Shown here one piece after another: positions 8,533 to 17,718 of a DNA stretch of 64,000 bases. A program made the position numbers and the translations under genes. The notes beneath the pieces were generated by a model that was not told the DNA's origin, ran no database searches, and saw only the letters and a list, made by a program, of their open reading frames with translations. This DNA comes from Fontibacillus puldeungensis (lineage in GTDB: Bacteria; Bacillota; Bacilli; Paenibacillales; Paenibacillaceae), in NCBI RefSeq assembly GCF_042678945.1, contig NZ_JBHTLM010000021.1, positions 11,070 through 75,069 of the forward strand, written 5' to 3'. The stretch's first letter is position 1. Each line of letters opens with the position of its first letter.

Positions 8533-9771
8533 TTATAAATAAGGCATTGGGTCCACCGGATTCCCGTTAATGCGAACTTCAAAGTGGCAGTGAGGTCCGG
8601 TCGAATTGCCTGTGCTGCCGACCTCTGCGACTTTCTCGCCTTTTTTCACCTGCTGGCCTTTTTCCACCGCGATACCGCCGTTGCGAATATGCCCGTACAA
8701 TGTCCAGACATTATCACCATGGTCGATAATAACCGTGTTGCCATATCCGCTCCACCATTCTGCAACAATCACAACGCCGCCTTCGGCTGCGTGAATATCT
8801 GTGCCTTGCGGAGCCGCAAAGTCAACCCCAGTATGATCCTTTCTCACGCCGGTAATTGGATGAATCCGTGATCCAAATCCGGACGATATCCGGGCACCGT
8901 CTACAGGAAGGCCCATTGAGCCGCCGTTTCCTTTAAAGCCGCCACTGCTGCTTCCGCTACTGGTTCTTGAGGATGATTTTCTTTTATAGGTATATACCTG
9001 AGCCGCCTTAAGCTTGTTCTTCTCTTTCTCCAATGCGGCGCGTTTAGTGGCAAGCTCCACCAGCAAAGCTTCCTGGTCTGCGCTGATATCGTCAGATTCT
9101 TCAATATCGGAGTTGTATTTGGCGATCAACTGCTGTTTTTCATTCTCTTTGACTTCCAAATCGCTCTTACGATCTTCGGCATCGGCATACAGCTTTTTCA
9201 CCTTGGCGTAATCCTGCTTGAGCTGCTCCTGCTGCTTCACGATCAGTTCTTTATCCCGCTTATGCTCGTCCAGCAAAACATGATCCTGGTTGGCTATAGC
9301 CTGCAGCGAATCGGCGCGCTCCAGAAAATCAGAAAAGCTCGTCGAGGACAACAATACGTCCAAGTAAGAGACCGCTCCATCGGTATACATCAAGCGAACT
9401 CTGGAGTCTAGTAAATGAGAGCGCTCCTGAATCCGGGCTTTCGTCTCTTCCAGCTTGGTCGCGGTATTCCGGAGATCATCCTCCGTTTTATCGATTTCAA
9501 CCGATATTTTAGTTAATTCGTTGCTTACGGTATCAATTTGTCCCAGCAGCTGCTGTACATAATTCGTGTTCTTATTTACATAATGCTGCGCTTCCTGCTT
9601 CTGGTTCGCAGCCTGATCCTGCTGCTTCTTAGCCTGTTTGGCCTGCTCTTGAAGCTGTTTGAGCTCTTTATCGATCTGGCGTATCGTTTTGGTCTTGGCA
9701 AAGCCTTCGGTAGGTTGGAAGATTATAGCAGCTAAGGCGATAACGGCAATCATGGATATCCACTTTTTCAA
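8533..9771 (-). CDS. EnvC-like murein hydrolase/activator, coiled coil plus M23 (LytM) domain
   Basis: A secreted cell-wall protein of 412 residues. After a signal peptide (KKW through EGFAK), residues about 30-260 are heptad-rich coiled coil (many Q/K/E), then a Ser/Gly-rich linker, then an M23/LytM domain from GARISSGFGSRIHPITG to the C-terminus. Zinc-ligand motifs HTGVDFAAP (H-x3-D) and HCHFEVR are intact, so it could be an active endopeptidase, unlike degenerate EnvC. FtsEX complexes control such coiled-coil hydrolases (EnvC, PcsB) across the membrane, and this gene follows ftsX directly, so FtsEX is the likely controller. The frame opens at a TTG at 9804, but the TTG at 9771 has AAGGACGGGG upstream and starts at the signal peptide, so I chose it. 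Confidence 0.88.
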   Translation of the reverse strand: MKKWISMIAVIALAAIIFQPTEGFAKTKTIRQIDKELKQLQEQAKQAKKQQDQAANQKQEAQHYVNKNTNYVQQLLGQIDTVSNELTKISVEIDKTEDDLRNTATKLEETKARIQERSHLLDSRVRLMYTDGAVSYLDVLLSSTSFSDFLERADSLQAIANQDHVLLDEHKRDKELIVKQQEQLKQDYAKVKKLYADAEDRKSDLEVKENEKQQLIAKYNSDIEESDDISADQEALLVELATKRAALEKEKNKLKAAQVYTYKRKSSSRTSSGSSSGGFKGNGGSMGLPVDGARISSGFGSRIHPITGVRKDHTGVDFAAPQGTDIHAAEGGVVIVAEWWSGYGNTVIIDHGDNVWTLYGHIRNGGIAVEKGQQVKKGEKVAEVGSTGNSTGPHCHFEVRINGNPVDPMPYL

Positions 9772-9858
9772 CTTCGTTTCCCCGTCCTTCTTTATCATCT
9801 TCAAAGCAAAAGGCTTGTTTAAACCGGCATCCTCTGCGAGGCTTTAAACAAATTTTTG

Positions 9859-10773
9859 CTAAACCTTCAAAAACTTGCGGATTGACATGGTACTGCCCCA
9901 AACGCCGATCAAAAGTCCAAGGCCAATGAGCAGTCCGCCGAGCCTTAACTGAATCTCCTCCATCGGTACGAGTCGGAAAGCCAAGGTCACATCAGATTTC
10001 ACGGTTTCGGCCAATTCGTTATAACCGAAGAACAGAATCGCTACGGTAATTAGCGAGCCGATAAGGCCAATGAGCGCTCCCTCCACAAAAAACGGCCAAC
10101 GTATGAAGGTGTTGGTTGCGCCTACGAGCTTCATAATCCCGATTTCGCGTCGGCGGGCCAAGATCGTAACCCGAATGGTGTTGGAAATCAGGAACATCGC
10201 CATAATGCCCAGGCCGGCGACAAACGCAAACCCGATATTGCGGATCGCTCTCGTAATTTTAAACAGCTTTTCGGTCGTACCTTGACCGTAATTGACTTTA
10301 TAAATAGGCTTGTCTGAATATTTATCGTTAAGTGCAGTGATTTTGCTGGCTACGTAAGGGATTGTGGTCGGTTCAATGACTTCTATCTTAAACGTATCAG
10401 GGATCGGGTTCGTCTTCTCGTCGTAACCCTCCAGCAAATCCTTACCCTCGGCCCCGAGCTTCTTCTTGAAGTCCTTGAGCCCATCTGCTTTAGGAATCAG
10501 AGTTACGTGGCTGACTTCCTGCATTGAGCCGATATCGGTTGCGAGTTGATCACGTACTTTCTGCGTAACGTTCGATTTCAAGAAGGCTTTAATTTGCACC
10601 TGGCTGTCCGCTTCATCTGCAAAAGAGTTCACGTTAAGCACAAGCAAAATAAACACTCCTAAAATCAATAGAGACACAATAATCGAGGTGACGGATGCCA
10701 CCGACATCCAGCCATTGCGAAACACATTTTTGGCGCCTTCTCGAAAATGGCGCAGGAGGGTACTAAAAATCAT
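9859..10773 (-). CDS. ftsX: Cell-division ABC transporter permease FtsX
   Basis: This 304-residue membrane subunit of the FtsEX complex has one N-terminal helix (about 24-48), a large extracellular loop (about 50-165) and three C-terminal helices, with the conserved cytoplasmic turn RRREIGIMKLVGATNTFIRWPFFVEG and the end SMSIRKFLKV. FtsX has no transport substrate; it passes the ATPase state of FtsE to extracellular hydrolases. The start overlaps the last 11 bases of ftsE, which implies coupled translation. The EnvC-like hydrolase gene follows after an 87-bp gap. Confidence 0.96.
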   Translation of the reverse strand: MIFSTLLRHFREGAKNVFRNGWMSVASVTSIIVSLLILGVFILLVLNVNSFADEADSQVQIKAFLKSNVTQKVRDQLATDIGSMQEVSHVTLIPKADGLKDFKKKLGAEGKDLLEGYDEKTNPIPDTFKIEVIEPTTIPYVASKITALNDKYSDKPIYKVNYGQGTTEKLFKITRAIRNIGFAFVAGLGIMAMFLISNTIRVTILARRREIGIMKLVGATNTFIRWPFFVEGALIGLIGSLITVAILFFGYNELAETVKSDVTLAFRLVPMEEIQLRLGGLLIGLGLLIGVWGSTMSIRKFLKV

Positions 10774-11449
10774 AACCGTACTCCCCTCTTAGCTGGTCAC
10801 GTACGATGTTGCCGTGTTCTATTGCTATAACACGTTTGCGCATCGTGTTGACGATGTCTTTGTTGTGTGTAGCCATGACGATCGTGGTACCACGAAAGTT
10901 GATTTCATCCAGCAGCTGCATAATTCCCCATGACGTTTCGGGATCAAGGTTGCCTGTGGGCTCGTCCGCGATAATCACCGACGGGTTGTTGACGATCGCT
11001 CTGGCGATGGCCACACGCTGCTGCTCACCGCCCGAAAGCTGGGATGGGTCGCGATTAGCTTTATTTTTCAGTCCAACCAGGTCGAGCACCTCAATCACAC
11101 GCTTCTTGATCACCTTCTTGGGAGCTTCAATAACCTCCAAGGCAAACGCTACATTTTCATAGGCTGTCAGCTTCGGCAGCAACCTGAAGTCCTGAAAAAT
11201 GACGCCGATATTCCGGCGAACATAAGGAATCTTACGAGGTTTGAGCTTGCCGATATTAAAACCGTTTACGGAAATTTGTCCTTTTGTCGGAACTTCTTCC
11301 CGGTATATTAGCTTCATAAACGTCGATTTCCCCGCTCCGGAGGGACCGACCAAATAGACGAATTCATTACGGTCAATTTTTACGGAAACCCCTTTTAGGG
11401 CATGTGTTCCGTTCGGATATGTCTTCCAAACATCCTGCATTTCTATCAC
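10763..11449 (-). CDS. ftsE: Cell-division ATP-binding protein FtsE
   Basis: ABC-type ATPase of 228 residues that partners FtsX. Motifs in order: Walker A GPSGAGKST (about 35-43), Q-loop, signature LSGGEQQR, Walker B VIIADEPTGNLDP, and H-loop MATHNK. The frame begins with GTG-ATA-GAA-ATG, with AGGAC nine bases before the GTG; the resulting MIEMQDVWKTYPNG matches the B. subtilis N-terminus. It heads a minus-strand group (ftsE, ftsX, EnvC-like) and is divergent from the VanW-family gene. Confidence 0.97.
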   Translation of the reverse strand: MIEMQDVWKTYPNGTHALKGVSVKIDRNEFVYLVGPSGAGKSTFMKLIYREEVPTKGQISVNGFNIGKLKPRKIPYVRRNIGVIFQDFRLLPKLTAYENVAFALEVIEAPKKVIKKRVIEVLDLVGLKNKANRDPSQLSGGEQQRVAIARAIVNNPSVIIADEPTGNLDPETSWGIMQLLDEINFRGTTIVMATHNKDIVNTMRKRVIAIEHGNIVRDQLRGEYGYDF

Positions 11450-11565
11450 TTGATCACGTCCTAAACCTTTGATTCCTAATCGGTAAATGCCCTCAGTTTA
11501 CTTTCGACACGTTCTTGCCAAATCCTTTAAAACCTGAGCAAATTCATTTCAGTCCGATATTTATT

Positions 11566-11581
11566 GTAACAAATATGTTAC
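11566..11581. promoter_or_regulatory. Perfect dyad between ftsE and the VanW gene, possible operator
   Basis: GTAAC-AAATAT-GTTAC is a 16-bp perfect inverted repeat in the 229-bp divergent intergenic region, about 115 bp from each start codon. It could be a regulator site shared by both genes; no specific factor is recognised. Confidence 0.35.
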
Positions 11582-11678
11582 CTTTTGAGTACCCGAAAGT
11601 TCCCTCATTTCCATCATATATATAGTTGTACGAGGATTTTTCCAATTTCCCAATAGGTATTTCTTAAAGGAGCAGGCC

Positions 11679-13193
11679 ATGGCAAAAAAAACTCTAGCAA
11701 TAATTACTATAAGTCTCGTTGTGCTAATCGGCTCATTCGTGCTAGGTGCACTCTACCTATTTGCAAATCAAGGCACGATTCCCAAAGGAACGGTTGTTGC
11801 GGGCCTGGAGCTCGGCGGTTATAAGACCGATAAAGCCTACAGCCTTATTGATCAAGAAATTGCTAGGCTTGAGCAAAAGAACCTCATTATGGTGGTTGAT
11901 GGGCGAGAGCTGACTATGACCTGGGCAAAAGCAGGAATTTCCTTTGATGCAGCATCATTCCGCGAGGCGGTCCAGCAGCTTTCTCGTGGCACATTGTGGG
12001 AACGGCTACGTACAAGATTCAATTTTAATAAGGTGTGGGGGCTTGAGGCCGCACTAGACCCAAAAACACTCGGCTCATTGTTTACCCCTGATTGGGAAAA
12101 AGAGCAGTTCGGTGTTCCAGTAGATGCCGTCCGAATGATTGCTCCAGATGACATGATTCGCTATATTCCCGGGCAATCGGTGCTGCGCATCGACCGGGAG
12201 CGGCTGAGCAGAGAGCTGACTAGTGCGGCAAACGACTGGGCTAGGCGACAAGTGCTTGGCGGAAACCACCATAACTTCCTTCCTCCGAACACTTCAGAGC
12301 CTATTAGGCTAGATGTACCGCTGCGCAGTATTCAGCCTAAAGTAACCGTAGAATCGCTAAAGCGCGAGGGCATTCGGCGAAAAATAACGCAATTTTCCAC
12401 CGGGCTATCTACCAGCGGCCCCGGGCGGCGGCATAACGTCGCTGCGGCGGCTCGCAGTATCGATGGCATCGTGCTCGGACCGGGCGAAATTTTCGATTAC
12501 GCCAAAGTTATCGAATACGCCGAGAAAACGTACGGCCTCCGCGAAGCGCCTGTCATATTCCGCGGTAAACTCGTACCGGGAATCGGCGGAGGCATTTGCC
12601 AGGTGTCCAGCACCCTTTACAATGCGGCAATTCGCACCGGACTTGAAATTGTCGAGCGCCGTAACCATTCCCTTCCGGTGAGCTACCTTCCCAAAGGACA
12701 AGACGCAACCTTTGCCAAAGACTACATTAATTTCCGCTTCAAAAATACCTCCGGTCACCATCTTCTGATCCGCGCCGAGGTTGAAAATGATCAACTCGTC
12801 GTGAAGCTGTTTGGGGATATGCCGGAAAATATCAGCTACACCATCGAGTCCCGCACGACAAAAATGCTCCCGTCGCCGGAGAAATACGTCACCAACTCAT
12901 CGCTCCCATTTGGCAGCAAGCAGATTATTCTGAAGGGCACTACTGGATACGTCGTGGAAACATACCGAATCAAAAAAATCGATGGCCGGACAACGGACTC
13001 TGTCCTGCTCTCCAGGGACACCTACCCGCCGCAGCCTTCGGTCATCGCCGTGCCCGTAGCGGAGTCAGGGGGTGGAGCTGGCTCAAACCGACCCGGCTCT
13101 CCCGATTCGGGCCAATCCGCCCCCGCTCCTATGGAGCCAGTGCCCCCCTCCCCCTACGTGGAGGATGGTGTAAGCGGCCCAAATTTCCGATAA
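11679..13193 (+). CDS. VanW-family cell-wall protein with PG-binding-4 and G5-like regions
   Basis: A membrane-anchored extracellular protein of 504 residues. An N-terminal helix (about 5-28) is followed by a PG_binding_4/YoaR-type region (about 60-210), a VanW domain (about 250-390) with the family core GPGEIFDYAKVI, GGGICQVSSTLYNAA, ERRNHSLPVSYLPKGQDATF and INFRFKN, then a G5-like beta domain (about 400-455, GTTGYVVETYRIKKIDG) and a Pro-rich tail. VanW domains occur beside vancomycin-resistance genes, but their biochemical role is not settled. The ATG has AAAGGAG eight bases upstream. It stands alone on the plus strand between division genes and a nuclease-like gene. Confidence 0.9.
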   Translation: MAKKTLAIITISLVVLIGSFVLGALYLFANQGTIPKGTVVAGLELGGYKTDKAYSLIDQEIARLEQKNLIMVVDGRELTMTWAKAGISFDAASFREAVQQLSRGTLWERLRTRFNFNKVWGLEAALDPKTLGSLFTPDWEKEQFGVPVDAVRMIAPDDMIRYIPGQSVLRIDRERLSRELTSAANDWARRQVLGGNHHNFLPPNTSEPIRLDVPLRSIQPKVTVESLKREGIRRKITQFSTGLSTSGPGRRHNVAAAARSIDGIVLGPGEIFDYAKVIEYAEKTYGLREAPVIFRGKLVPGIGGGICQVSSTLYNAAIRTGLEIVERRNHSLPVSYLPKGQDATFAKDYINFRFKNTSGHHLLIRAEVENDQLVVKLFGDMPENISYTIESRTTKMLPSPEKYVTNSSLPFGSKQIILKGTTGYVVETYRIKKIDGRTTDSVLLSRDTYPPQPSVIAVPVAESGGGAGSNRPGSPDSGQSAPAPMEPVPPSPYVEDGVSGPNFR

Positions 13194-13222
13194 ATCATTG
13201 GCCGCACATAGTCCATCCAGAA

Positions 13223-13421
13223 AATAAGGCCAAAAATTGGCCTTATTTTCCTCTTTTTACGTGAAGCCCATCGGATAGGGGTATTTTATGGCCCTATTTT
13301 GGGTTTTCTTACTGAAAACCTGCCCAAAATGGGGCATTCGCACAAAATAGGTACACAAAATTCCCTTATTTTTCGAAAAAGTGACTTTTTGAGGCGAATA
13401 GGGCCATAAAAGTCTCCTATT
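13223..13421. repeat. Four-unit palindromic repeat element, family A copy 2 (inverted relative to copy 1)
   Basis: Units start at 13223, 13274, 13345 and 13396 (spacing 51, 71, 51). Compared with copy 1 at 4865-5063 read in reverse complement, unit order and internal sequence agree, for example GGGGTATTTTATGG in the second unit and AAATAGGTACA in the third. The first unit is a near-perfect 30-bp palindrome (AAAATAAGGCC/GGCCTTATTTT) and probably also terminates the VanW gene. The element again lies between convergent genes. Confidence 0.75.
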
Positions 13422-13474
13422 ATTCGCCGCCAGTTCCCCCAACTTACCAGTCAAAGATCTGTAGCTACCGTGCA

Positions 13475-14140
13475 TCATAGTTTTAAATGCTCACCTTCTA
13501 CCACAAGCCGATAAGAGCGTATGCGCTCGCTGCCACTCGCTGGCTCGATCCAATTCTTTGCTGCTAATGACAGCAGCCACTTGCGGGCTGTTTTTCGCTC
13601 TACCCCCATGTGACGGCACACATCAGCCGGGGATATCGCTTTCCTCTCACGAAGGAAAAGACGAATCACCTCCCGCTCAACCCAATCTGCTTCGGCAAGC
13701 TGACGATTATCCCCAAACCATCTTCCCATGAACTGATGCAGCACTTGCTGACAGTAGCGCGGGCTCTCCTTAACATCATCAAGCGTAAATCGGAGCACCT
13801 GCCAGCCATCCATGACAAGATCGTTCTGACGCCTGCATTGATCGGAAAACTGCCACCGACTAATATTTTTCAGATGTGGACCATAGCCATCAATTTCAAT
13901 CGCGAGCCGAACTCCCGAGCGTAAATAGGCAAAGTCAAGATACCGCGTCCCATCTTTGAAGTCACTAACTTCATATTCGGGATGCAGTTCATGAAAGTGT
14001 AGAAAAGCCGGCCACCATACGTTCTCCAAAAACATCTTTTCCGCGTATCCGTGCCCCTCCTGTAACCTCCTTGCGCCTTCACCATTTCGCTGCGCTAAGT
14101 GCGTATCAAAAAGCTCTGCGTAAGCCTCTTCAAATTGCAA
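13475..14140 (-). CDS. DUF559/Vsr-like endonuclease-fold protein with C-terminal winged helix
   Basis: I do not recognise a named gene. Of 221 residues, about 60-135 resemble the DUF559 branch of the PD-(D/E)XK nuclease fold: YLDFAYLRSGVRLAIEIDGYGPH supplies an Asp and an E-x-D pair, followed by SDQCRRQNDLVMDGWQVLRF, the R-x3-L-x3-GW-x-VLRF block typical of Vsr/DUF559. The C-terminal 70 residues look like a helix-turn-helix (ISPADVCRHMGVERKTARKWLLSLAAKNWIE). The start is a TTG at 14140 because a stop codon lies immediately before it; upstream GGTGA is a weak ribosome site. It is monocistronic, and substrate and role are unknown. Confidence 0.7.
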   Translation of the reverse strand: MQFEEAYAELFDTHLAQRNGEGARRLQEGHGYAEKMFLENVWWPAFLHFHELHPEYEVSDFKDGTRYLDFAYLRSGVRLAIEIDGYGPHLKNISRWQFSDQCRRQNDLVMDGWQVLRFTLDDVKESPRYCQQVLHQFMGRWFGDNRQLAEADWVEREVIRLFLRERKAISPADVCRHMGVERKTARKWLLSLAAKNWIEPASGSERIRSYRLVVEGEHLKL

Positions 14141-14160
14141 TCACTTTCACCATCTCTCTA

Positions 14161-14209
14161 TAAAAAATAACGCCCCCTGCCGACGGGAACGTCCCGTTAA
14201 CAGAAGGCG
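14161..14209 (-). terminator. Hairpin plus T-run upstream of the DUF559 gene, possible leader attenuator
   Basis: On the minus strand a stem built from CGCC/GGCG and AACGGGA/TCCCGT is followed by TTATTTTTTA, only about 20 bp before the DUF559 gene start. A terminator here faces into that gene, so it may be a leader attenuator or stop antisense transcription from the MFS side. Confidence 0.5.
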
Positions 14210-14331
14210 TGTGCTTCACGACTCCAACAGTTTACAAATTCCAAATTTATACTAGAATGGTTGTGTATTCATTTTACCTGATTACATAAAAAGAATAAAG
14301 CAGCTCATAAACTATGGATTGTAGTAAATGT

Positions 14332-14344
14332 TTACCTATGGTAA
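14332..14344. promoter_or_regulatory. Small palindrome upstream of the MFS gene
   Basis: TTACC-TAT-GGTAA is a perfect 13-bp palindrome about 70 bp before the chosen MFS start. It might be an operator; no clear -10/-35 pair was found around it. Confidence 0.25.
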
Positions 14345-14411
14345 GGTAATCGTGCCTTATTCTCACAATCAAGGTTCAAGTTTACCGATTCTCAGGAGGA
14401 CTCCATATTCA

Positions 14412-15635
14412 ATGAATAATCATGAAAATAGCACATATCCCCGTTCTCAACCGCGCGGTGCCTCGGTTTGGCTGCTCATTACCGCCGTGCTGCTAACGGC
14501 TTCTGCCCTTCGTTCTCCGATTACCGGAGTTGGCTCCATTATCGGAGAGATCGAAGCCGCTACCGGCTTGTCCCATACGATGTCGGGCATGCTGACCACG
14601 CTGCCATTGATCGCCTTCTCAATCTTCGCCCTCACGGCCCCTAGGCTGTCCGCTTCGCTCGGCATGGAGCGAACGCTCTTTTACTCTATGCTTCTGATGA
14701 CGGTCGGCATCGTGATCCGTTCCTTGCCTTCGGTTACGGCTCTCTTTGGCGGCACCGCGCTCATCGGCATCGCGATCGCTGTATGTAACGTGCTGCTTCC
14801 GGGTCTGATTAAAAAGGATTTCGCCCATAGAGTAGGCCTGATGACGAGCTTGTACACCTCAGCCCTAAACCTCTGGGCCGCCATCGCCTCCGGCATCAGC
14901 GTTCCGATTTCCCACAGCGCCTTCGGCTGGCGTGGGGCCTTGGGCTGTTGGGCGATCCTGACAATCATCACGGCGATCTTCTGGTTTCCCCTGCTTCGGC
15001 GTAAACCGCAGCGCCCAGTTCGTGTATCCGCCGCAGCTCACGCCGAGCTTAAACGCACCACGATCTGGCGTTCTCCGGTCGCCTGGCAGGTCACGATTTT
15101 TATGGGATTTCAATCGATCATGTTCTACGTTGGCATCTCCTGGCTTCCGGAAATTCTCCACGATCAGGGGATGAGCTCAGAAAAAGCCGGGTGGATGGTC
15201 TCCTTAATGCAGATGGTCAGTATGGCAGGATCGTTTGTAATGCCACTGATCGCGGCGCGGACCCACAGTCAAAAGATACTCTCCGCCGCTTCCGCCGCCT
15301 TGTTTTTTGTCGGGTTTGGCGGAATATGGCTGGCACCCACAGCGTTTGCGACATTGTTTATTATTTTAATCGGCCTTGGGTGCGGCACTACATTCGGTCT
15401 TGTCATCGTCTTCTTTGCCCTTCGTGCACGCACAGCTGAACAGGCGGCTGAGCTGTCCGGGATGGCCCAGTCGGTTGGCTACATTTTGGCTGCGTTTGGA
15501 CCTACGCTGTTCGGCTTCATTCATGACCAAACCGGAAACTGGAACACGCCGCTTGCCGTCATCGTTGGCTTATCCATCTTTACGATTATTTTTGGCTATG
15601 CCGCCGGACGTAAGGGATACGTTGGTCCCAAGTAA
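14412..15635 (+). CDS. MFS transporter, CynX/NimT (cyanate permease-like) family
   Basis: A 407-residue major-facilitator protein with about twelve hydrophobic helices. The N-terminal SALRSPITGVGSIIGEIEAATGLS and the helix-5 region YTSALNLWAAIASGISVPIS are typical of the CynX/NimT/YeaN group, whose members export or import small anions such as cyanate or nitroimidazoles; the substrate here cannot be told. The frame extends upstream to 14328, but AGGAGG lies 12 bases before the ATG at 14412, and the added 28 residues look non-coding, so I chose 14412. It converges on the chemoreceptor gene, with a shared terminator between. Confidence 0.85.
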   Translation: MNNHENSTYPRSQPRGASVWLLITAVLLTASALRSPITGVGSIIGEIEAATGLSHTMSGMLTTLPLIAFSIFALTAPRLSASLGMERTLFYSMLLMTVGIVIRSLPSVTALFGGTALIGIAIAVCNVLLPGLIKKDFAHRVGLMTSLYTSALNLWAAIASGISVPISHSAFGWRGALGCWAILTIITAIFWFPLLRRKPQRPVRVSAAAHAELKRTTIWRSPVAWQVTIFMGFQSIMFYVGISWLPEILHDQGMSSEKAGWMVSLMQMVSMAGSFVMPLIAARTHSQKILSAASAALFFVGFGGIWLAPTAFATLFIILIGLGCGTTFGLVIVFFALRARTAEQAAELSGMAQSVGYILAAFGPTLFGFIHDQTGNWNTPLAVIVGLSIFTIIFGYAAGRKGYVGPK

Positions 15636-15664
15636 ACCTGAGTCCTATCAAAGCCAGTGAGCAA

Positions 15665-15706
15665 AACAAAAACCTCCAAAGCCCGACACAGGGTTTGGAG
15701 GTTTTG
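15665..15706. terminator. Bidirectional terminator between MFS and chemoreceptor genes
   Basis: AACAAAAACCTCCAAA pairs with TTTGGAGGTTTTGTT around GCCC/GGG, giving A- and T-runs on both flanks. It serves the convergent MFS (+) and chemoreceptor (-) genes. Confidence 0.88.
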
Positions 15707-15717
15707 TTCATTCTAGG

Positions 15718-17718
15718 CTACAGCTTAAACCGATCAATCTGGTGATGCATATCCGCAGCCATCTTGGCCAAACCTTCCGATGCGGAGGTGATTTCCTCCG
15801 TGGTGGCAAGCTGCTGCTCGGTCGCAGCCGTCACACCTTGGAAGCTGTTCAAGCTTTGCGACGATGCAACCGCAATCCGTTCCACCGAGTCGGCTACTTC
15901 ATCCGCACTAGCCGACATCTGCTGAGTAATCGCGGATACTTCATGAATTTGCTCCGAAATCCGTTTCGTCGAAACTTCAATGTCGCAGAAGGCGCTTTGT
16001 GCTTCTCCGGTGATGGAAATACCTTGTTCTACATTCGAGGTAACTTCTTTACTCATAACCTGATATGCTTTTTTCGTAAGCTCTGTCATCTGTGCTATAT
16101 TGTCCTGAATCATTTCCGCGGTTTCACGTGACTGCGCAGCCAGCTTCCGTACTTGGGCGGCGACGACGGTGAAGCCTCGTCCGTGCTCGCCAGCTCTCGC
16201 TGCCTCAATCGAAGCATTAAGCGCGAGCAAATTCGTTTGCACCGCTATATCGGAAATCGCGCCGCTCATTCCGGCTACCTGCTCGCTTAAGTCATGCATC
16301 TGATTCATCAATGCAGCCGATTGCTCCGTCGTCCGACGGATTTCTTCCATTTGCCGTCCTACCTGGCTCACTTTCTCACTGCCGAGCTGTACGTCATTTT
16401 CCGTCTGAATCGAGGATTCGACAATCGTACCGGACGATTCGGCGATTTTGCGAATACCGAGTGACATTTCCTCCATCGTCTTGGCGGTGTCCTCGGAGGC
16501 TTTGGCCTGGGTTTCGGCGTCCGTGGACGCACCTTGCACCAGCTCTACCACATATTCAACGGCCTTCGCATTCTGCTCAGCACCAGCGTTGAGTTCTTCA
16601 CTGGAAGCGGCTAGCTGGCTTGCGGTTTCCGACATTTCCTTCACCATACTCCGCAGTGATGCCAGCATTTCATTATAGTTTGCGGCAAGCTGACCAATTT
16701 CGTCCTTCCGTTTCGTCGTCACGTCTTCATTTAAATAACCTTCCGTAACCCGTTTAGCGGAATTATTTAAATGCTCAATCGGGCGGGTTATGTTCCGAAC
16801 GACAAAGAAGAGCAGAATACTTGCCACCACCAATGTAACACCTACCGCAATAAGTCCGGTCCAAAAAATCGGCATGGAGGCATCGCTGAATTCTTTATTA
16901 TCGAGCACGCCTACGACTTTAAAACCTGTAAGCTTGTTCGTTGTATAATAGGCGCTTTCCTGCACATTTGTTTTTTCATTTTCATAACCGTAAAATCCGG
17001 ATTCCGAACCCTGCATTTTATTTAAATAATCGCCCTTCGCTTGTTCGCCAATGGCTATAGTCGGGTGAGAGGCATACTTGTTCGTACGATCCAGCAAATA
17101 AATATATCCATTTTCGCCCAGTCGAACCTGCTTGACCATCGCGTTCAAACTAGCCAGGTTCAAGGAGACCGAAACCGCCCCTTGCTTATTCTTCAGCGCC
17201 CGGCTGATATACAAGTTAAAATGGCCGGTAGTGGATGACTTAAAAGGATCGAGGATCACCGTCTCATCCGGACTTTTGAGCGAACCCTTATACCAATCTC
17301 TCTCCCGCGGATCGTACTGCTGCTGCTTGCCAGGATCGGGCGCCTTCATCCAGGAGCCTTTTTCGTTCCCGACGACGAGGATTTCCAGCTCAGGATGCTT
17401 CTCCATGAACAGATCAATTAAGCTCCGGGCTTCCGGTGACTTAGCATCCACTTGAGCGGAGTCGATTTGCATGGCCAACTGCTCAACATTGCGAACTTCC
17501 GCTTGCACGATATTGGTAAGGGAATCATTCATCAAGCTGATGCTCGATTTCATGTTGTCCTCCATTTTGGAGTGAAGCTCGTTGCTTGCGCTGTTATAAC
17601 TGGAATATGAAATGAGTACGTTCGGAATGACAAGCATGCAGGCAAATAGAAACAACAATCGATTGCGCAGCTTTCGAATCTCCAAAAGACGTCTCAGTCG
17701 GGTGAAAAAGGTGGTCAT
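15718..17718 (-). CDS. Methyl-accepting chemotaxis protein with dCache sensor
   Basis: A 666-residue chemoreceptor. An N-terminal membrane helix (about 19-41) is followed by a large periplasmic-type dCache sensor (about 45-270; DPRERDWYKGSL and GENGYIYLLDRTNKYASHP are its hallmarks), a second helix (about 285-308), a HAMP domain (ITRPIEHLNNSAKRV), and the long signalling coiled coil with the conserved tip AVQTNLLALNASIEAARAGEHGRGFTVVA that binds CheA/CheW. The ligand is unknown, though dCache domains often bind amino acids. The ATG at 17718 has GGAGAGAGGACT upstream; the longer frame to 17754 lacks a better site. It lies next to the arginine genes but reads as a separate transcript. Confidence 0.93.
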   Translation of the reverse strand: MTTFFTRLRRLLEIRKLRNRLLFLFACMLVIPNVLISYSSYNSASNELHSKMEDNMKSSISLMNDSLTNIVQAEVRNVEQLAMQIDSAQVDAKSPEARSLIDLFMEKHPELEILVVGNEKGSWMKAPDPGKQQQYDPRERDWYKGSLKSPDETVILDPFKSSTTGHFNLYISRALKNKQGAVSVSLNLASLNAMVKQVRLGENGYIYLLDRTNKYASHPTIAIGEQAKGDYLNKMQGSESGFYGYENEKTNVQESAYYTTNKLTGFKVVGVLDNKEFSDASMPIFWTGLIAVGVTLVVASILLFFVVRNITRPIEHLNNSAKRVTEGYLNEDVTTKRKDEIGQLAANYNEMLASLRSMVKEMSETASQLAASSEELNAGAEQNAKAVEYVVELVQGASTDAETQAKASEDTAKTMEEMSLGIRKIAESSGTIVESSIQTENDVQLGSEKVSQVGRQMEEIRRTTEQSAALMNQMHDLSEQVAGMSGAISDIAVQTNLLALNASIEAARAGEHGRGFTVVAAQVRKLAAQSRETAEMIQDNIAQMTELTKKAYQVMSKEVTSNVEQGISITGEAQSAFCDIEVSTKRISEQIHEVSAITQQMSASADEVADSVERIAVASSQSLNSFQGVTAATEQQLATTEEITSASEGLAKMAADMHHQIDRFKL

